Below are positions 55,060 to 62,493 of a stretch of DNA of 64,000 nucleotides, in pieces. The number at the start of each line of letters is the position of its first letter. The stretch's first letter is position 1. Below the pieces are notes generated by a model. It was not told the origin of the DNA, ran no database searches, and worked only from the letters and a program-made list of their open reading frames with translations. Source of the DNA: Thermodesulfovibrionales bacterium (lineage in GTDB: Bacteria > Nitrospirota > Thermodesulfovibrionia > Thermodesulfovibrionales > Dissulfurispiraceae). Where the stretch lies: positions 21,693-85,692 of the forward strand of contig JAOAGP010000053.1 in NCBI GenBank assembly GCA_026415695.1. Reading direction: 5' to 3'. Both the position numbers and the translations under genes were made by a program.

Positions 55060-55476
55060 ATGAGATTATTGAGTGAATTTAAGGAGTTTGCTTTAAAGGG
55101 TAATGTAGTGGATATGGCTGTAGGTGTTATTATAGGGACTGCATTTGGCAAGATAGTGTCGTCTTTAGTTGCTGATGTGATAATGCCACCAATAGGCGTA
55201 CTTTTAGGTGGTGTTGATTTTTCAAACTTAGCAATTACAATTAAAGGGACTGTAGGAGACCCTCAAGCTGTTGTAATAAGATATGGCAAGTTTATCCAAA
55301 CGGTAGTGGATTTTATAATAATAGCCTTTACCATCTTTGCAGCTATAAAGGCTCTAAATACACTTAAGAAAAAACAACCTCCAGCAGCAGATGTCCCACC
55401 ACCTCCGTCAACGCAAGAGGTCTTACTCACAGAGATTAGAGACCTATTGAAAGAAAGTAGATATCCAAAGGGTTAA
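55060..55476 (+). CDS. mscL: Large-conductance mechanosensitive channel
   Basis: 138 residues from the second of two adjacent ATGs; AAGGAGGT is too close to the first. The sequence is a close MscL match: [39 protein letters not shown] for helix 1, [22 protein letters not shown] for helix 2, and a C-terminal cytoplasmic helix preceded by a Pro-rich linker. It opens under membrane tension to protect against hypo-osmotic shock. It is monocistronic by context. Confidence 0.95.
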   Translation: MRLLSEFKEFALKGNVVDMAVGVIIGTAFGKIVSSLVADVIMPPIGVLLGGVDFSNLAITIKGTVGDPQAVVIRYGKFIQTVVDFIIIAFTIFAAIKALNTLKKKQPPAADVPPPPSTQEVLLTEIRDLLKESRYPKG

Positions 55477-55536
55477 GGTTGTAAATAATGCGTTAGGCAC
55501 TGTCTAATACAGGTAGATTGGTTATGAAAGATGGGA

Positions 55537-55827
55537 TTACCGATACTCCTCTGGGCTAATAAATTTAAACCATCTTAGACAGGTGAGTGCAAGATTGTAG
55601 ATAAATTGTGGGTCTCCTTTTATACCTGCAAGATCATCTCCTTCACCTTCACTTGTAAAGTAATCATGAACTGAGCAGATTGTTACAACATAATCCCTCT
55701 CGTACATGATATCGTCTTTAACCCTAATTGTGATGTGCGTCTTGCCTGCATCTACGATGTAATCAGGTATGTTGCCCTTAAAAAACTCGTTTAGTTTCTT
55801 CTTTATATACTCACGTCTTGACTCCAT
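55537..55827 (-). CDS. Small hypothetical protein next to histidine-kinase-like gene
   Basis: 96 residues, soluble. It starts MESRREYIKKKLNEFFKG and includes HITIRVKDDIMYERDY; no known domain is visible. Its start overlaps the kinase-like gene by 17 bp with AGGGAGGTATC upstream, so it is co-transcribed with that gene and may be its small partner. Function unknown. Confidence 0.6.
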   Translation of the reverse strand: MESRREYIKKKLNEFFKGNIPDYIVDAGKTHITIRVKDDIMYERDYVVTICSVHDYFTSEGEGDDLAGIKGDPQFIYNLALTCLRWFKFISPEEYR

Positions 55828-57388
55828 TTGATACCTCCCTCCTTACATCCTCAGCAATGACACACCACTTAACAGGGAATATGATTTCAAACTTTGTCCC
55901 CCTATTTACCTTGCTATTTACCCTGATTTCCCCTAAATGCTCTGCTACAATCTGTTTTACAAGAGGTAGTCCCATCCCCATCCTTTTTTCATGTGTGCTG
56001 AAAAACGGGTCAAATATCTTGTCAAGATTTTCCTCTGGTATCCCCAAACCATTATCTTCAATGCTCAAGATCACCTTATCACCTTCAGTCATTGTCTTTA
56101 TGGTTATTACTCCATTTTGCTGGCAGGCATCCATGGCATTCTTTATAATGTGAAATATACCTGCCTTCAAGAGATTCTTTTGTGCATTTATCTTTACTGG
56201 TTTTTCGGACAAGTCCTCAATGATTGTGATCCCCATACTTTTAGCATCGTCCTTTATAAACATCGTAATCTCTTTTACAATCTCATTGAGGTCTATATAA
56301 GTAAATAGTCTGTGGCGAGACCTTAAGATGTTTTCAAAATCATTAACTATCCTCTCTAATTTCTTGCATTCCTCCAAGACATCCATAAGACTTTCAGAGA
56401 CCCTCTCACTGAGTTTTTCCTTGTTGACAAGTCTTTTGCATACACAACCAATAATTGCAACAGGGTTCCTGACCTTATCAGCCACAGAAAGACCTAATAT
56501 TGCCATAGTCCTTTCTGCTACCAAGTTTTGGAGGTCTTTGTTTAGGGTAATAATGTCTGTATTGATATTTTCTATCTTCTTTTTATCTTCAGACATTCGT
56601 GTATAAATAGGCCACATCCTGATGAAAAAGAGGCTTAATGTGCCTAACCAAATGAATGTGAGGGTGTTGATACTGCCTGATATTGGTTCAATGTATTTCA
56701 GTATGTATTCTGCACCTGAGATTATGAAGATGTGTTTAAAGATGTATCCAAATGACCTTGATAGTGCATAGAAAAAATATGAGCCACTTAACCATACCAT
56801 GTAATTCCAAATGATATTGTCTCTATCGCTTTTGTATAATTGTATACTTGTCTTTAGGCATAGGAAGGTAAGTATTATCTGTAGCGAAGCCCCTATAAAA
56901 TCGTAAATAATGACTGGAGAGTATGGTAGTATCAAAGGGGCGTATGATATGACTGTTTCTTGCTTTGTTTTCATTAGGTGTTGTTTTAAGGCAATGTAAA
57001 AAAGCAGTGTTGCTGTATTCATGATGATGTGGTCAAAATGTGCTATATAGACTATCACTTCCCAAAAGTTACCTAAGATCGCATACTGTTTAAAGTAGTT
57101 AAGTCCTTCGGATTGGCCAAAGATAAATATCTCGGAGCTTCTTGCAATGAGCATATCCAGATTCCAAAGGGTAAAACAGAATATTGATAAATAAAAATAT
57201 CTCCACCCATGTATCTTATGAAGATTATTCCTATAAAGATAAAAAGCAACTACCATGCAGGCAAGAAAGTAGAAGATTCTGGCTACTGTGTTGGTATAGA
57301 CACCGGGATATTTATGGGGAACAAGTGCAAAAGCCTCTATCGGACATAGAACAATCCCAATGATTATTAATAAAAACATACTATACAT
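55811..57388 (-). CDS. Membrane histidine-kinase-like protein lacking the phospho-acceptor His
   Basis: 525 residues. The N-terminal half has about seven hydrophobic segments (a 7TM-like sensor, about 1-260), then a short coiled helix and a kinase core. Where HisKA reads A-H-E-x-R-N-P, this protein reads ADKVRNPV, with Asp304 in place of the His. The ATPase domain is complete: IIKNAMDACQQNG, EDNGLGIPEEN and GMGLPLVKQIVAEHLG. It may bind ATP without autophosphorylation, or act on a partner. The hypothetical protein downstream overlaps it. Confidence 0.8.
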   Translation of the reverse strand: MYSMFLLIIIGIVLCPIEAFALVPHKYPGVYTNTVARIFYFLACMVVAFYLYRNNLHKIHGWRYFYLSIFCFTLWNLDMLIARSSEIFIFGQSEGLNYFKQYAILGNFWEVIVYIAHFDHIIMNTATLLFYIALKQHLMKTKQETVISYAPLILPYSPVIIYDFIGASLQIILTFLCLKTSIQLYKSDRDNIIWNYMVWLSGSYFFYALSRSFGYIFKHIFIISGAEYILKYIEPISGSINTLTFIWLGTLSLFFIRMWPIYTRMSEDKKKIENINTDIITLNKDLQNLVAERTMAILGLSVADKVRNPVAIIGCVCKRLVNKEKLSERVSESLMDVLEECKKLERIVNDFENILRSRHRLFTYIDLNEIVKEITMFIKDDAKSMGITIIEDLSEKPVKINAQKNLLKAGIFHIIKNAMDACQQNGVITIKTMTEGDKVILSIEDNGLGIPEENLDKIFDPFFSTHEKRMGMGLPLVKQIVAEHLGEIRVNSKVNRGTKFEIIFPVKWCVIAEDVRREVSNGVKT

Positions 57389-57540
57389 TACTTTTCCCCA
57401 AACGATTTATACTATGCTTTATACGATATCATAACAATCAATGTTTGTAAATTCAATAACTTTATTATCTACAACAACAAGAGCCATTCCATATTAAAGC
57501 AGTGATTATTCTTATGGCACAAAACCCTTTTTTTGTCTTA

Positions 57541-57549
57541 TGATATAAT
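57541..57549 (+). promoter_or_regulatory. Extended -10 promoter for the cationic micropeptide
   Basis: TGATATAAT at 57541-57549 is a perfect extended -10 (TGnTATAAT), the same form as at 5164. The predicted transcript would start near 57556 and reach the GGGAGG site at 57568. Confidence 0.45.
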
Positions 57550-57583
57550 CTCTACAATTAACAAAAAGGGAGGTGTATCTTTT

Positions 57584-57667
57584 ATGGCATGTAAATCAGG
57601 CTCAAAATCTGGTGGTAAGTGTGGGACAAAATCAACCGAGAAGAAACCAACAACGAAGAAAAAATAA
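57584..57667 (+). CDS. 27-residue cationic micropeptide
   Basis: A short open frame from ATG (57584) to TAA (57665-57667), below the usual gene-calling limit. Support comes from a good GGGAGG site 10 bp upstream, an extended -10 promoter and a hairpin just behind it, so it is a complete small transcription unit. The peptide has nine Lys, two Cys (residues 3 and 13) and one Glu, with Lys at every fourth position from 4 to 20, then KKPTTKKK. It has no hydrophobic segment, so it is not a membrane peptide. It could bind nucleic acid or metal; nothing shows which. Confidence 0.5.
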   Translation: MACKSGSKSGGKCGTKSTEKKPTTKKK

Positions 57668-57679
57668 GTAGCTTTGATT

Positions 57680-57717
57680 GACCATGCACACATGATAGCG
57701 TGCATGGTCATAATCTT
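57680..57717 (+). terminator. Hairpin behind the micropeptide gene
   Basis: GACCATGCAC (57680-57689) pairs perfectly with GTGCATGGTC (57700-57709), a 10-bp stem. A short weak U-rich tract (ATAATCTTTT) follows. It separates the micropeptide from radC. Confidence 0.5.
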
Positions 57718-57733
57718 TTGAGGTTTTATTGTT

Positions 57734-58411
57734 TTGGATAAGATAAAAGAGATGCCAAAAGAGGAAAGACCCCGTGAGAGACTTCTAAAAAGGGGTGTAG
57801 AGCACTTATCAGATGCCCAACTAATTGCGATAGTACTTAGAACTGGTTGTGATAGCAAAAACGCCTTGTCTCTTGCTATGGAACTTTTAAATCACTTTGG
57901 CTCTCTTAGTAATATCGCTTTAGCGTCAGTCAGAGAATTAAGGAATATTAAGGGGATTGGAGATGCTAAGATTGCACAACTCAAAGCCTCGTTTGAGTTA
58001 GGGAAAAGGCTTGTATCTGAAACATCTAAAAAGGATGTTGTGTTAAATGACAGTAATGATGTGTATAGATATGTTTTTACAAGGTTTCATGGGGTAATGA
58101 AGGAGATGTTTTATTGTCTTATGTTAGATGTAAAGAACCGTCTCATATGTGAAACACTTATAAGCATTGGTTCATTATCAGAATCATTAGTGCATCCAAG
58201 AGAGGCATTTAAAGATGCTATCAAGGTATCAGCAGCATCTGTAATATTTATTCACAACCATCCAAGCGGCGACCCCGAACCAAGTAGTGCTGATATACAG
58301 ATCACGCAAAGGCTAAAGAATACTGCAGAGATAATAGGTATCAGCCTATTAGACCATATAATCATTGGAGATAATAAGTTTGTAAGCATGAAGAAAAGAG
58401 GTTTGATATAA
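57734..58411 (+). CDS. radC: RadC/MPN-domain DNA repair-family protein
   Basis: 225 residues. An N-terminal helix-hairpin-helix region ([37 protein letters not shown]) precedes the JAB1/MPN domain with [14 protein letters not shown], the metal motif. RadC is conserved but its activity is unclear despite the name. I take the TTG at 57734 as start because GAGGT lies 10 bp before it; an ATG at 57752 is possible. It is followed by purine genes. Confidence 0.9.
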   Translation: MDKIKEMPKEERPRERLLKRGVEHLSDAQLIAIVLRTGCDSKNALSLAMELLNHFGSLSNIALASVRELRNIKGIGDAKIAQLKASFELGKRLVSETSKKDVVLNDSNDVYRYVFTRFHGVMKEMFYCLMLDVKNRLICETLISIGSLSESLVHPREAFKDAIKVSAASVIFIHNHPSGDPEPSSADIQITQRLKNTAEIIGISLLDHIIIGDNKFVSMKKRGLI

Positions 58412-58428
58412 ATAATCAGGAGGGTGTG

Positions 58429-59016
58429 ATGATTAAGAGGGCTATCATAAGTGTATCTGATAAGACAGGGATTGTTGAATTTTCGAAGGCTCTTTCAAGT
58501 TTAGGTGTTGATATAATCTCAACTGGTGGCACTGCAAAGACACTTAAAGAAGCAGGTCTTTTTGTAAAGGATATCTCCGATTACACTGGTTTCCCAGAGA
58601 TTATGGATGGTAGGGTAAAGACCCTGCATCCAAAGGTGCATGGAGGGATACTTGCACGAAGAGGCAATCCAAGGGACATGCAAACCATCCAATCACATGG
58701 TATTGATACGATTGATATGGTAGTTGTAAACCTTTACCCATTTGAAAAAACGATATCAAAACCAGATGTTCAATTTGATGAGGCAATAGAGAATATTGAT
58801 ATTGGTGGACCTACAATGATTAGGGCTGCGGCAAAGAATTTTGAGGATGTTGTCGTAGTCATTGACCCTAAAGATTACTCTATTGTCATTGATGAGATGA
58901 CAAAAAACAACGGTGATGTGAGCAAGAAAACAAGGTTGCGTTTAGCACAAAAGGTATTTCAGACGACATCTTACTACGATGGTGTCATCAGTGACTATCT
59001 AAAAAAATTCATCTAA
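58429..59016 (+). CDS. purH: Single-domain IMP cyclohydrolase (PurH N-terminal half)
   Basis: 195 residues from the ATG at 58429, 5 bp after GGAGGG. The sequence covers only the IMP cyclohydrolase domain of PurH: ALISVSDKT-like start ([19 protein letters not shown]), [35 protein letters not shown] and [16 protein letters not shown]. It ends near residue 195 of PurH, a domain boundary ([13 protein letters not shown]). The AICAR transformylase half is absent and purD follows 15 bp later, so the gene is split, not frameshifted. It would close the purine ring from FAICAR to IMP, and a separate transformylase must exist elsewhere. Confidence 0.85.
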   Translation: MIKRAIISVSDKTGIVEFSKALSSLGVDIISTGGTAKTLKEAGLFVKDISDYTGFPEIMDGRVKTLHPKVHGGILARRGNPRDMQTIQSHGIDTIDMVVVNLYPFEKTISKPDVQFDEAIENIDIGGPTMIRAAAKNFEDVVVVIDPKDYSIVIDEMTKNNGDVSKKTRLRLAQKVFQTTSYYDGVISDYLKKFI

Positions 59017-59031
59017 AAAGGGTGTATCAAC

Positions 59032-60306
59032 ATGAAAACATTGGTCATTGGCGGTGGTGGTAGAGAGCATGCAATAGCATGGAAACTGTCTCAATCAAAC
59101 AAGGTTGATAAGATTTATTGTTGTCCGGGCAATGCTGGTATATCAGAGATAGCAGAATGCATTGAGATTGACCCCCTAAATTTTGATGCCTTGATTGATT
59201 TTGTTAAGTATGAATGGATTGATATTACATTCGTTGGTCCAGAATTACCATTGGCAAAAGGCATAGTTGATGCGTTTGAAAAGGAGGGTCTTAAGATAGT
59301 TGGACCTACGAGTGAGGCGGCAAGACTGGAATCAAGTAAGGTCTTTGCAAAGGATTTCATGAAAAGGCATAAGATACCAACCGCTGACTATCAGGTTTTT
59401 ACATCCTTAAGTTTGGCTGAGGAGCATATCAGGATGAAATCCCTACCACTTGTAATCAAGGCTGATGGGCTTGCAGCAGGTAAGGGGGTATTTGTAGTAA
59501 AGGATTATGATGAGGCATATAGTGCCTTAAAACTCATACTCAAAGACAAGGTCTTTGGAGATGCTGGCAAATCTGTGGTTATTGAGGATTGTCTAATAGG
59601 AGAGGAGGCATCTTTCATGGTCTTTACAGACGGCACTTCAATTATACCAATGGCAAGTTCCCAAGACCATAAAAGGGTTTTTGACAACGATGAAGGACCT
59701 AATACAGGAGGTATGGGTGCGTATAGTCCTGCCCCTGTTGTGACAAAGGATTTGCAGGAGATTATAATGCAAGATATAGTCTATCCAACTATAAATGGTT
59801 TGAGGTCTGAAGGGATAAGGTATAAAGGTATTTTGTATGCGGGGTTGATGATATGTGATGGTAGCCCGTTTGTGTTGGAATTTAATTGTAGGATGGGGGA
59901 TCCCGAAACACAACCAGTCCTCATGAGGCTTGAAGGTGATCTCATGGATATCTCTATGGCAATCACCAATGAAAGACTAAAAGATGCTGAGATTAGATGG
60001 TCAGACAAGTCTTCTGTTTGTGTTGTTTTGGCATCTGGAGGGTATCCTGATAAGTACAAGAAGGGATTTGAGATAAAGGGACTTGATAAGGTAAAAGGGT
60101 TTAAGGATGTGGTTATATTTCATGCAGGCACGGACTTTAAGGACGATAAGATAGTGACAAACGGTGGAAGGGTATTGGGTATTACAGCCATTGGCGATAG
60201 TATAAAGTCTGCAAGAGACAGGGCTTATGAGGCAATAGGTCATATACACTTTGAAGACATGCATTTTAGAAAGGACATAGCAAGCAGGGCGCTAAATAGG
60301 GGATGA
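59032..60306 (+). CDS. purD: Phosphoribosylamine-glycine ligase
   Basis: 424 residues of the ATP-grasp family. KTLVIGGGGREHAIAWKL opens the N-terminal domain, the ATP-grasp loop is in PLVIKADGLAAGKGVFV, and metal and substrate residues in NRKKVFDNDEGPNTGGMGAY-type (KRVFDNDEGPNTGGMGAYSP) and EFNCRMGDPETQPV. It joins glycine to phosphoribosylamine, the second step of purine synthesis. It follows the PurH-like gene and overlaps the DUF89 gene by 4 bp (ATGA). Confidence 0.96.
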   Translation: MKTLVIGGGGREHAIAWKLSQSNKVDKIYCCPGNAGISEIAECIEIDPLNFDALIDFVKYEWIDITFVGPELPLAKGIVDAFEKEGLKIVGPTSEAARLESSKVFAKDFMKRHKIPTADYQVFTSLSLAEEHIRMKSLPLVIKADGLAAGKGVFVVKDYDEAYSALKLILKDKVFGDAGKSVVIEDCLIGEEASFMVFTDGTSIIPMASSQDHKRVFDNDEGPNTGGMGAYSPAPVVTKDLQEIIMQDIVYPTINGLRSEGIRYKGILYAGLMICDGSPFVLEFNCRMGDPETQPVLMRLEGDLMDISMAITNERLKDAEIRWSDKSSVCVVLASGGYPDKYKKGFEIKGLDKVKGFKDVVIFHAGTDFKDDKIVTNGGRVLGITAIGDSIKSARDRAYEAIGHIHFEDMHFRKDIASRALNRG

Positions 60307-61169
60307 GACTACCTGTTGATTGTCTGCCGTGTTTTATAAAACAGATACTCATTAGCTTAAAACACGCTGGTATTGAAGAACAAAAACAGTTTGAGATAGT
60401 TGCAGACCTGACGGATATCTATAAGGATTTAGATTACTCAAGATCCCCTGCATACTCAACCACCTTTTTACACAGAAGGATTAGACAGATACTGCAGAAA
60501 GACCCTTTTGATGAAATCAAAAAAAGGTTTAACGAAATAGCATTAGGTATAGTTAATAAGTGTCAAGATTTAATCAAGAAAAATGATGACAAGTTACAAA
60601 CTATTACAAGGCTTGCCATCGCTGGAAATATCATAGATTTTGGAATATTTACTTCTGTTGATATCAATAAAACCATTGAAAAGGCACTAAACGAACCTTT
60701 GAAGATTGATAGGTATGTTCAGTTTAAAGACTGTATTAAAGAGGTTAAAAGGATACTTTATTTGACAGACAACGCAGGTGAGATAGTGTTTGACAAACTA
60801 CTCATTGAATATCTTATACAAAAAGGTAAGGAGGTTACTGTAGCAGTTAAAGGCTCAGAAGTGTTAAACGATGCGACACTTGAGGATGCCGAATTCGTTG
60901 GTTTAGACAAGATATGTAAGGTAGTAGATAATGGCTCTGATTGCGTAGGCACGATACTTGAGATGACATCAAGTGAATTTAAAGAGGTCTTCTATAACGC
61001 ACAAATGATAATTAGCAAGGGACAAGGCAACTTTGAGACACTGCATGATGTAGAGCAAAACATATTCTTTCTCTTTCAATCAAAATGTGATATCTTGTCA
61101 AAACTGCTGAGTGTTGAGCAAGGAGCGATGTTATTAACACATTCTGAGATTGATTATAAGATGTTATAA
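60303..61169 (+). CDS. DUF89/ARMT1-like damage-control phosphatase family protein
   Basis: 288 residues. The N-terminal DCLPCF holds the two cysteines typical of bacterial and archaeal DUF89, followed by LYLTDNAGEIVFDKLLIEYL and MIISKGQGNFETLHDV, the metal-site and phosphate motifs. Family members are metal-dependent phosphatases thought to clear damaged or excess phosphorylated metabolites. Overlap with purD by 4 bp suggests a role with purine intermediates (inference). A second DUF89 Asp pattern (DNGSDCVG) is also present. Confidence 0.88.
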   Translation: MRLPVDCLPCFIKQILISLKHAGIEEQKQFEIVADLTDIYKDLDYSRSPAYSTTFLHRRIRQILQKDPFDEIKKRFNEIALGIVNKCQDLIKKNDDKLQTITRLAIAGNIIDFGIFTSVDINKTIEKALNEPLKIDRYVQFKDCIKEVKRILYLTDNAGEIVFDKLLIEYLIQKGKEVTVAVKGSEVLNDATLEDAEFVGLDKICKVVDNGSDCVGTILEMTSSEFKEVFYNAQMIISKGQGNFETLHDVEQNIFFLFQSKCDILSKLLSVEQGAMLLTHSEIDYKML

Positions 61170-61198
61170 GGTGATAAAAAAACATAATTGCAACATCC

Positions 61199-61228
61199 TT
61201 GACAATTAAATTACATGAGAATTATGAT
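61199..61228 (+). promoter_or_regulatory. Promoter for atpB-atpE
   Basis: A perfect TTGACA (61199-61204), an 18-bp spacer and TATGAT (61223-61228), 45 bp upstream of the atpB start. Confidence 0.6.
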
Positions 61229-61272
61229 ACTACACTTCAAATTTTATTCTATAAGGAATGGAGGTATTTTAA

Positions 61273-61950
61273 GTGGAGTCACCATCTTTTTTGCACATGG
61301 CGTTTCCAAGTATTCCGTATTATGTCTCTTATTCATGGCTTGCAATGGGTATCTTAATCGGTCTGGCAGTCTATCTAAGGGGAAAAATCGCGGTATTACC
61401 CTCTGGACTTCAGAATGTAATGGAGGTATTTGCTGACTTCTTCCTCAATCTATCCAACAATGTCATTGGTCATCACTGGGGGGAGCACTTCTATCCGCTT
61501 ATAGGCACATTGGGATTATACATAGGTCTTTGTAATTTTATGGGACTTATCCCCGGCTTTGAATCCCCTACAAGTAACATCAATATGACCGCATCTATGG
61601 CAGTGCCTGTATTCCTTGCTACACATTATTACGGTATAAAGGTGCACGGTCCTAAATACATACTTCACTTCTTGGGGCCTATTAGGACACTTGCTGCATT
61701 ACCTTTGATGATATTTATGTTTTTCCTTGAACTAATTGGTCACTTAGTAAGACCAGTAACACTGTCTGTCCGACTTTTTGGTAACATGATGGCAAAACAC
61801 TACTTGCTTGTCATTTTAGCAATACTAACTCCATGGGTAATACCAACTGCAATACTCTGTCTTGGAACCTTGATAAGTGTCATCCAAGCATATGTATTTA
61901 TGCTTCTAACCTGTTTGTATTTAGCTGGCGCTGTGGAAGAGGCGCATTAA
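61273..61950 (+). CDS. atpB: F0F1 ATP synthase subunit a
   Basis: 225 residues from a GTG at 61273 with GGAGG 8 bp upstream. Five or six membrane helices. The essential arginine is in VRPVTLSVRLFGNMMAKH, and LIGTLGLYIGLCNFMGLIPGFESPTSNIN is the other conserved block. Subunit a forms the ion half-channels facing the c-ring. It lies with atpE but without the remaining ATP synthase genes, a split arrangement also seen in several Deltaproteobacteria and Nitrospirota. Confidence 0.95.
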   Translation: MESPSFLHMAFPSIPYYVSYSWLAMGILIGLAVYLRGKIAVLPSGLQNVMEVFADFFLNLSNNVIGHHWGEHFYPLIGTLGLYIGLCNFMGLIPGFESPTSNINMTASMAVPVFLATHYYGIKVHGPKYILHFLGPIRTLAALPLMIFMFFLELIGHLVRPVTLSVRLFGNMMAKHYLLVILAILTPWVIPTAILCLGTLISVIQAYVFMLLTCLYLAGAVEEAH

Positions 61951-61980
61951 TAAAATCTTAGAAGAAAGGAGGAATAGGTT

Positions 61981-62328
61981 GTGAAAAGACTTTTAACAGT
62001 ATCAATCCTCGTATTAGTTGCAGTAATGATGCTTGCCCCATCAGTCTTTGCTCAAGATGCTGCTAAGCCTGCTGGTGATCCAAAACTTTCATACTATGGT
62101 ATGGCAGTATTAGGCTGTGGTTTGGCAATAGGTCTTGCTGCATTGGGCACCGGTATTGGTATGGGTCATGGATTAAGGGGTGCAACAGAGGGAACAGCAA
62201 GAAACCCTGGTGTATCTGGTAAGATTATGACCACGCTCATCATCGGTATTGCTATGATTGAGTCATTGGCAATTTATGCCCTTGTTGTTGTCTTGATCGT
62301 ACTTTACGCTAATCCTTTTAAGATCTAA
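61981..62328 (+). CDS. atpE: F0F1 ATP synthase subunit c with N-terminal signal-like extension
   Basis: 115 residues from a GTG, longer than the usual 75-90 because of an N-terminal extension (about 1-35) resembling a signal peptide (LAPSVFAQDAAKP). Two helices follow. The ion-binding carboxylate is Glu94 in AMIESLAIYAL. Sodium-type c subunits carry a Gln in the first helix (GIGQG); here the residue is Met61 (GIGMG), so protons are the likely coupling ion (inference from ligands). AGGAGG precedes the start. Confidence 0.93.
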   Translation: MKRLLTVSILVLVAVMMLAPSVFAQDAAKPAGDPKLSYYGMAVLGCGLAIGLAALGTGIGMGHGLRGATEGTARNPGVSGKIMTTLIIGIAMIESLAIYALVVVLIVLYANPFKI

Positions 62329-62338
62329 GTTTTTTTAC

Positions 62339-62368
62339 GGTGGTTGGGAAATTTTTTCGCCCACCACC
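62339..62368 (+). other. Hairpin between atpE and the fluoride riboswitch
   Basis: GGTGGTTGGG (62339-62348) pairs with CCCACCACC (62360-62368) with one bulged T. No U-tract follows on the plus strand. It may be a 3' processing or stability element of the atp transcript. Confidence 0.45.
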
Positions 62369-62376
62369 AATTAAAT

Positions 62377-62458
62377 GGCGATGGAGTTCGCCTAAAAACG
62401 CTTTTTTAGAAAAGCTGATAACTCCTATCCTTATTAAAAAGGATAGGAGTTTTTTTTT
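62377..62458 (+). promoter_or_regulatory. Fluoride riboswitch (crcB motif) with terminator expression platform
   Basis: The aptamer matches the crcB-motif architecture. P1 is GGCG (62377-62380) with CGCC (62389-62392), enclosing loop ATGGAGTT. After a TAAAAAC linker, stem GCTTTT (62400-62405) pairs with AAAAGC (62410-62415), then TGAT. The pseudoknot pairs GGAGTT (62383-62388) with AACTCC (62420-62425). The terminator is AACTCCTATCC (62420-62430) with GGATAGGAGTT (62441-62451), 11 bp, then a run of T to 62458. AACTCC is in both structures, so ligand-stabilised pseudoknot and terminator exclude each other, giving an ON switch. Fluoride riboswitches are known to precede antiporter and UspA genes as well as crcB. 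The assignment is from sequence only. Confidence 0.85.
62420..62458 (+). terminator. Conditional terminator of the fluoride riboswitch
   Basis: Stem AACTCCTATCC / GGATAGGAGTT with a 10-base loop (62431-62440) and nine T at 62450-62458. This is the OFF state. It also ends transcripts reading through from atpE. Confidence 0.85.
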
Positions 62459-62493
62459 GACGAAACAAGATACAAACAAGGAGGTCTTTTGAA

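Noticed and set aside
57512..57535. Possible sigma-54 promoter (TGGCAC)
   Set aside because: The GC element ten bases downstream is missing; the site is T-rich. An extended -10 at 57541 explains the following gene better.
61215..61436. Alternative frame overlapping the atpB start
   Set aside because: It shares bases with the atpB leader and N-terminus in another frame and has no recognisable product; atpB has the ribosome binding site and the conserved helices.
62339..62368. Terminator for atpE
   Set aside because: The stem is strong but no U-tract follows; the riboswitch terminator at 62420-62458 can end atp transcripts instead.
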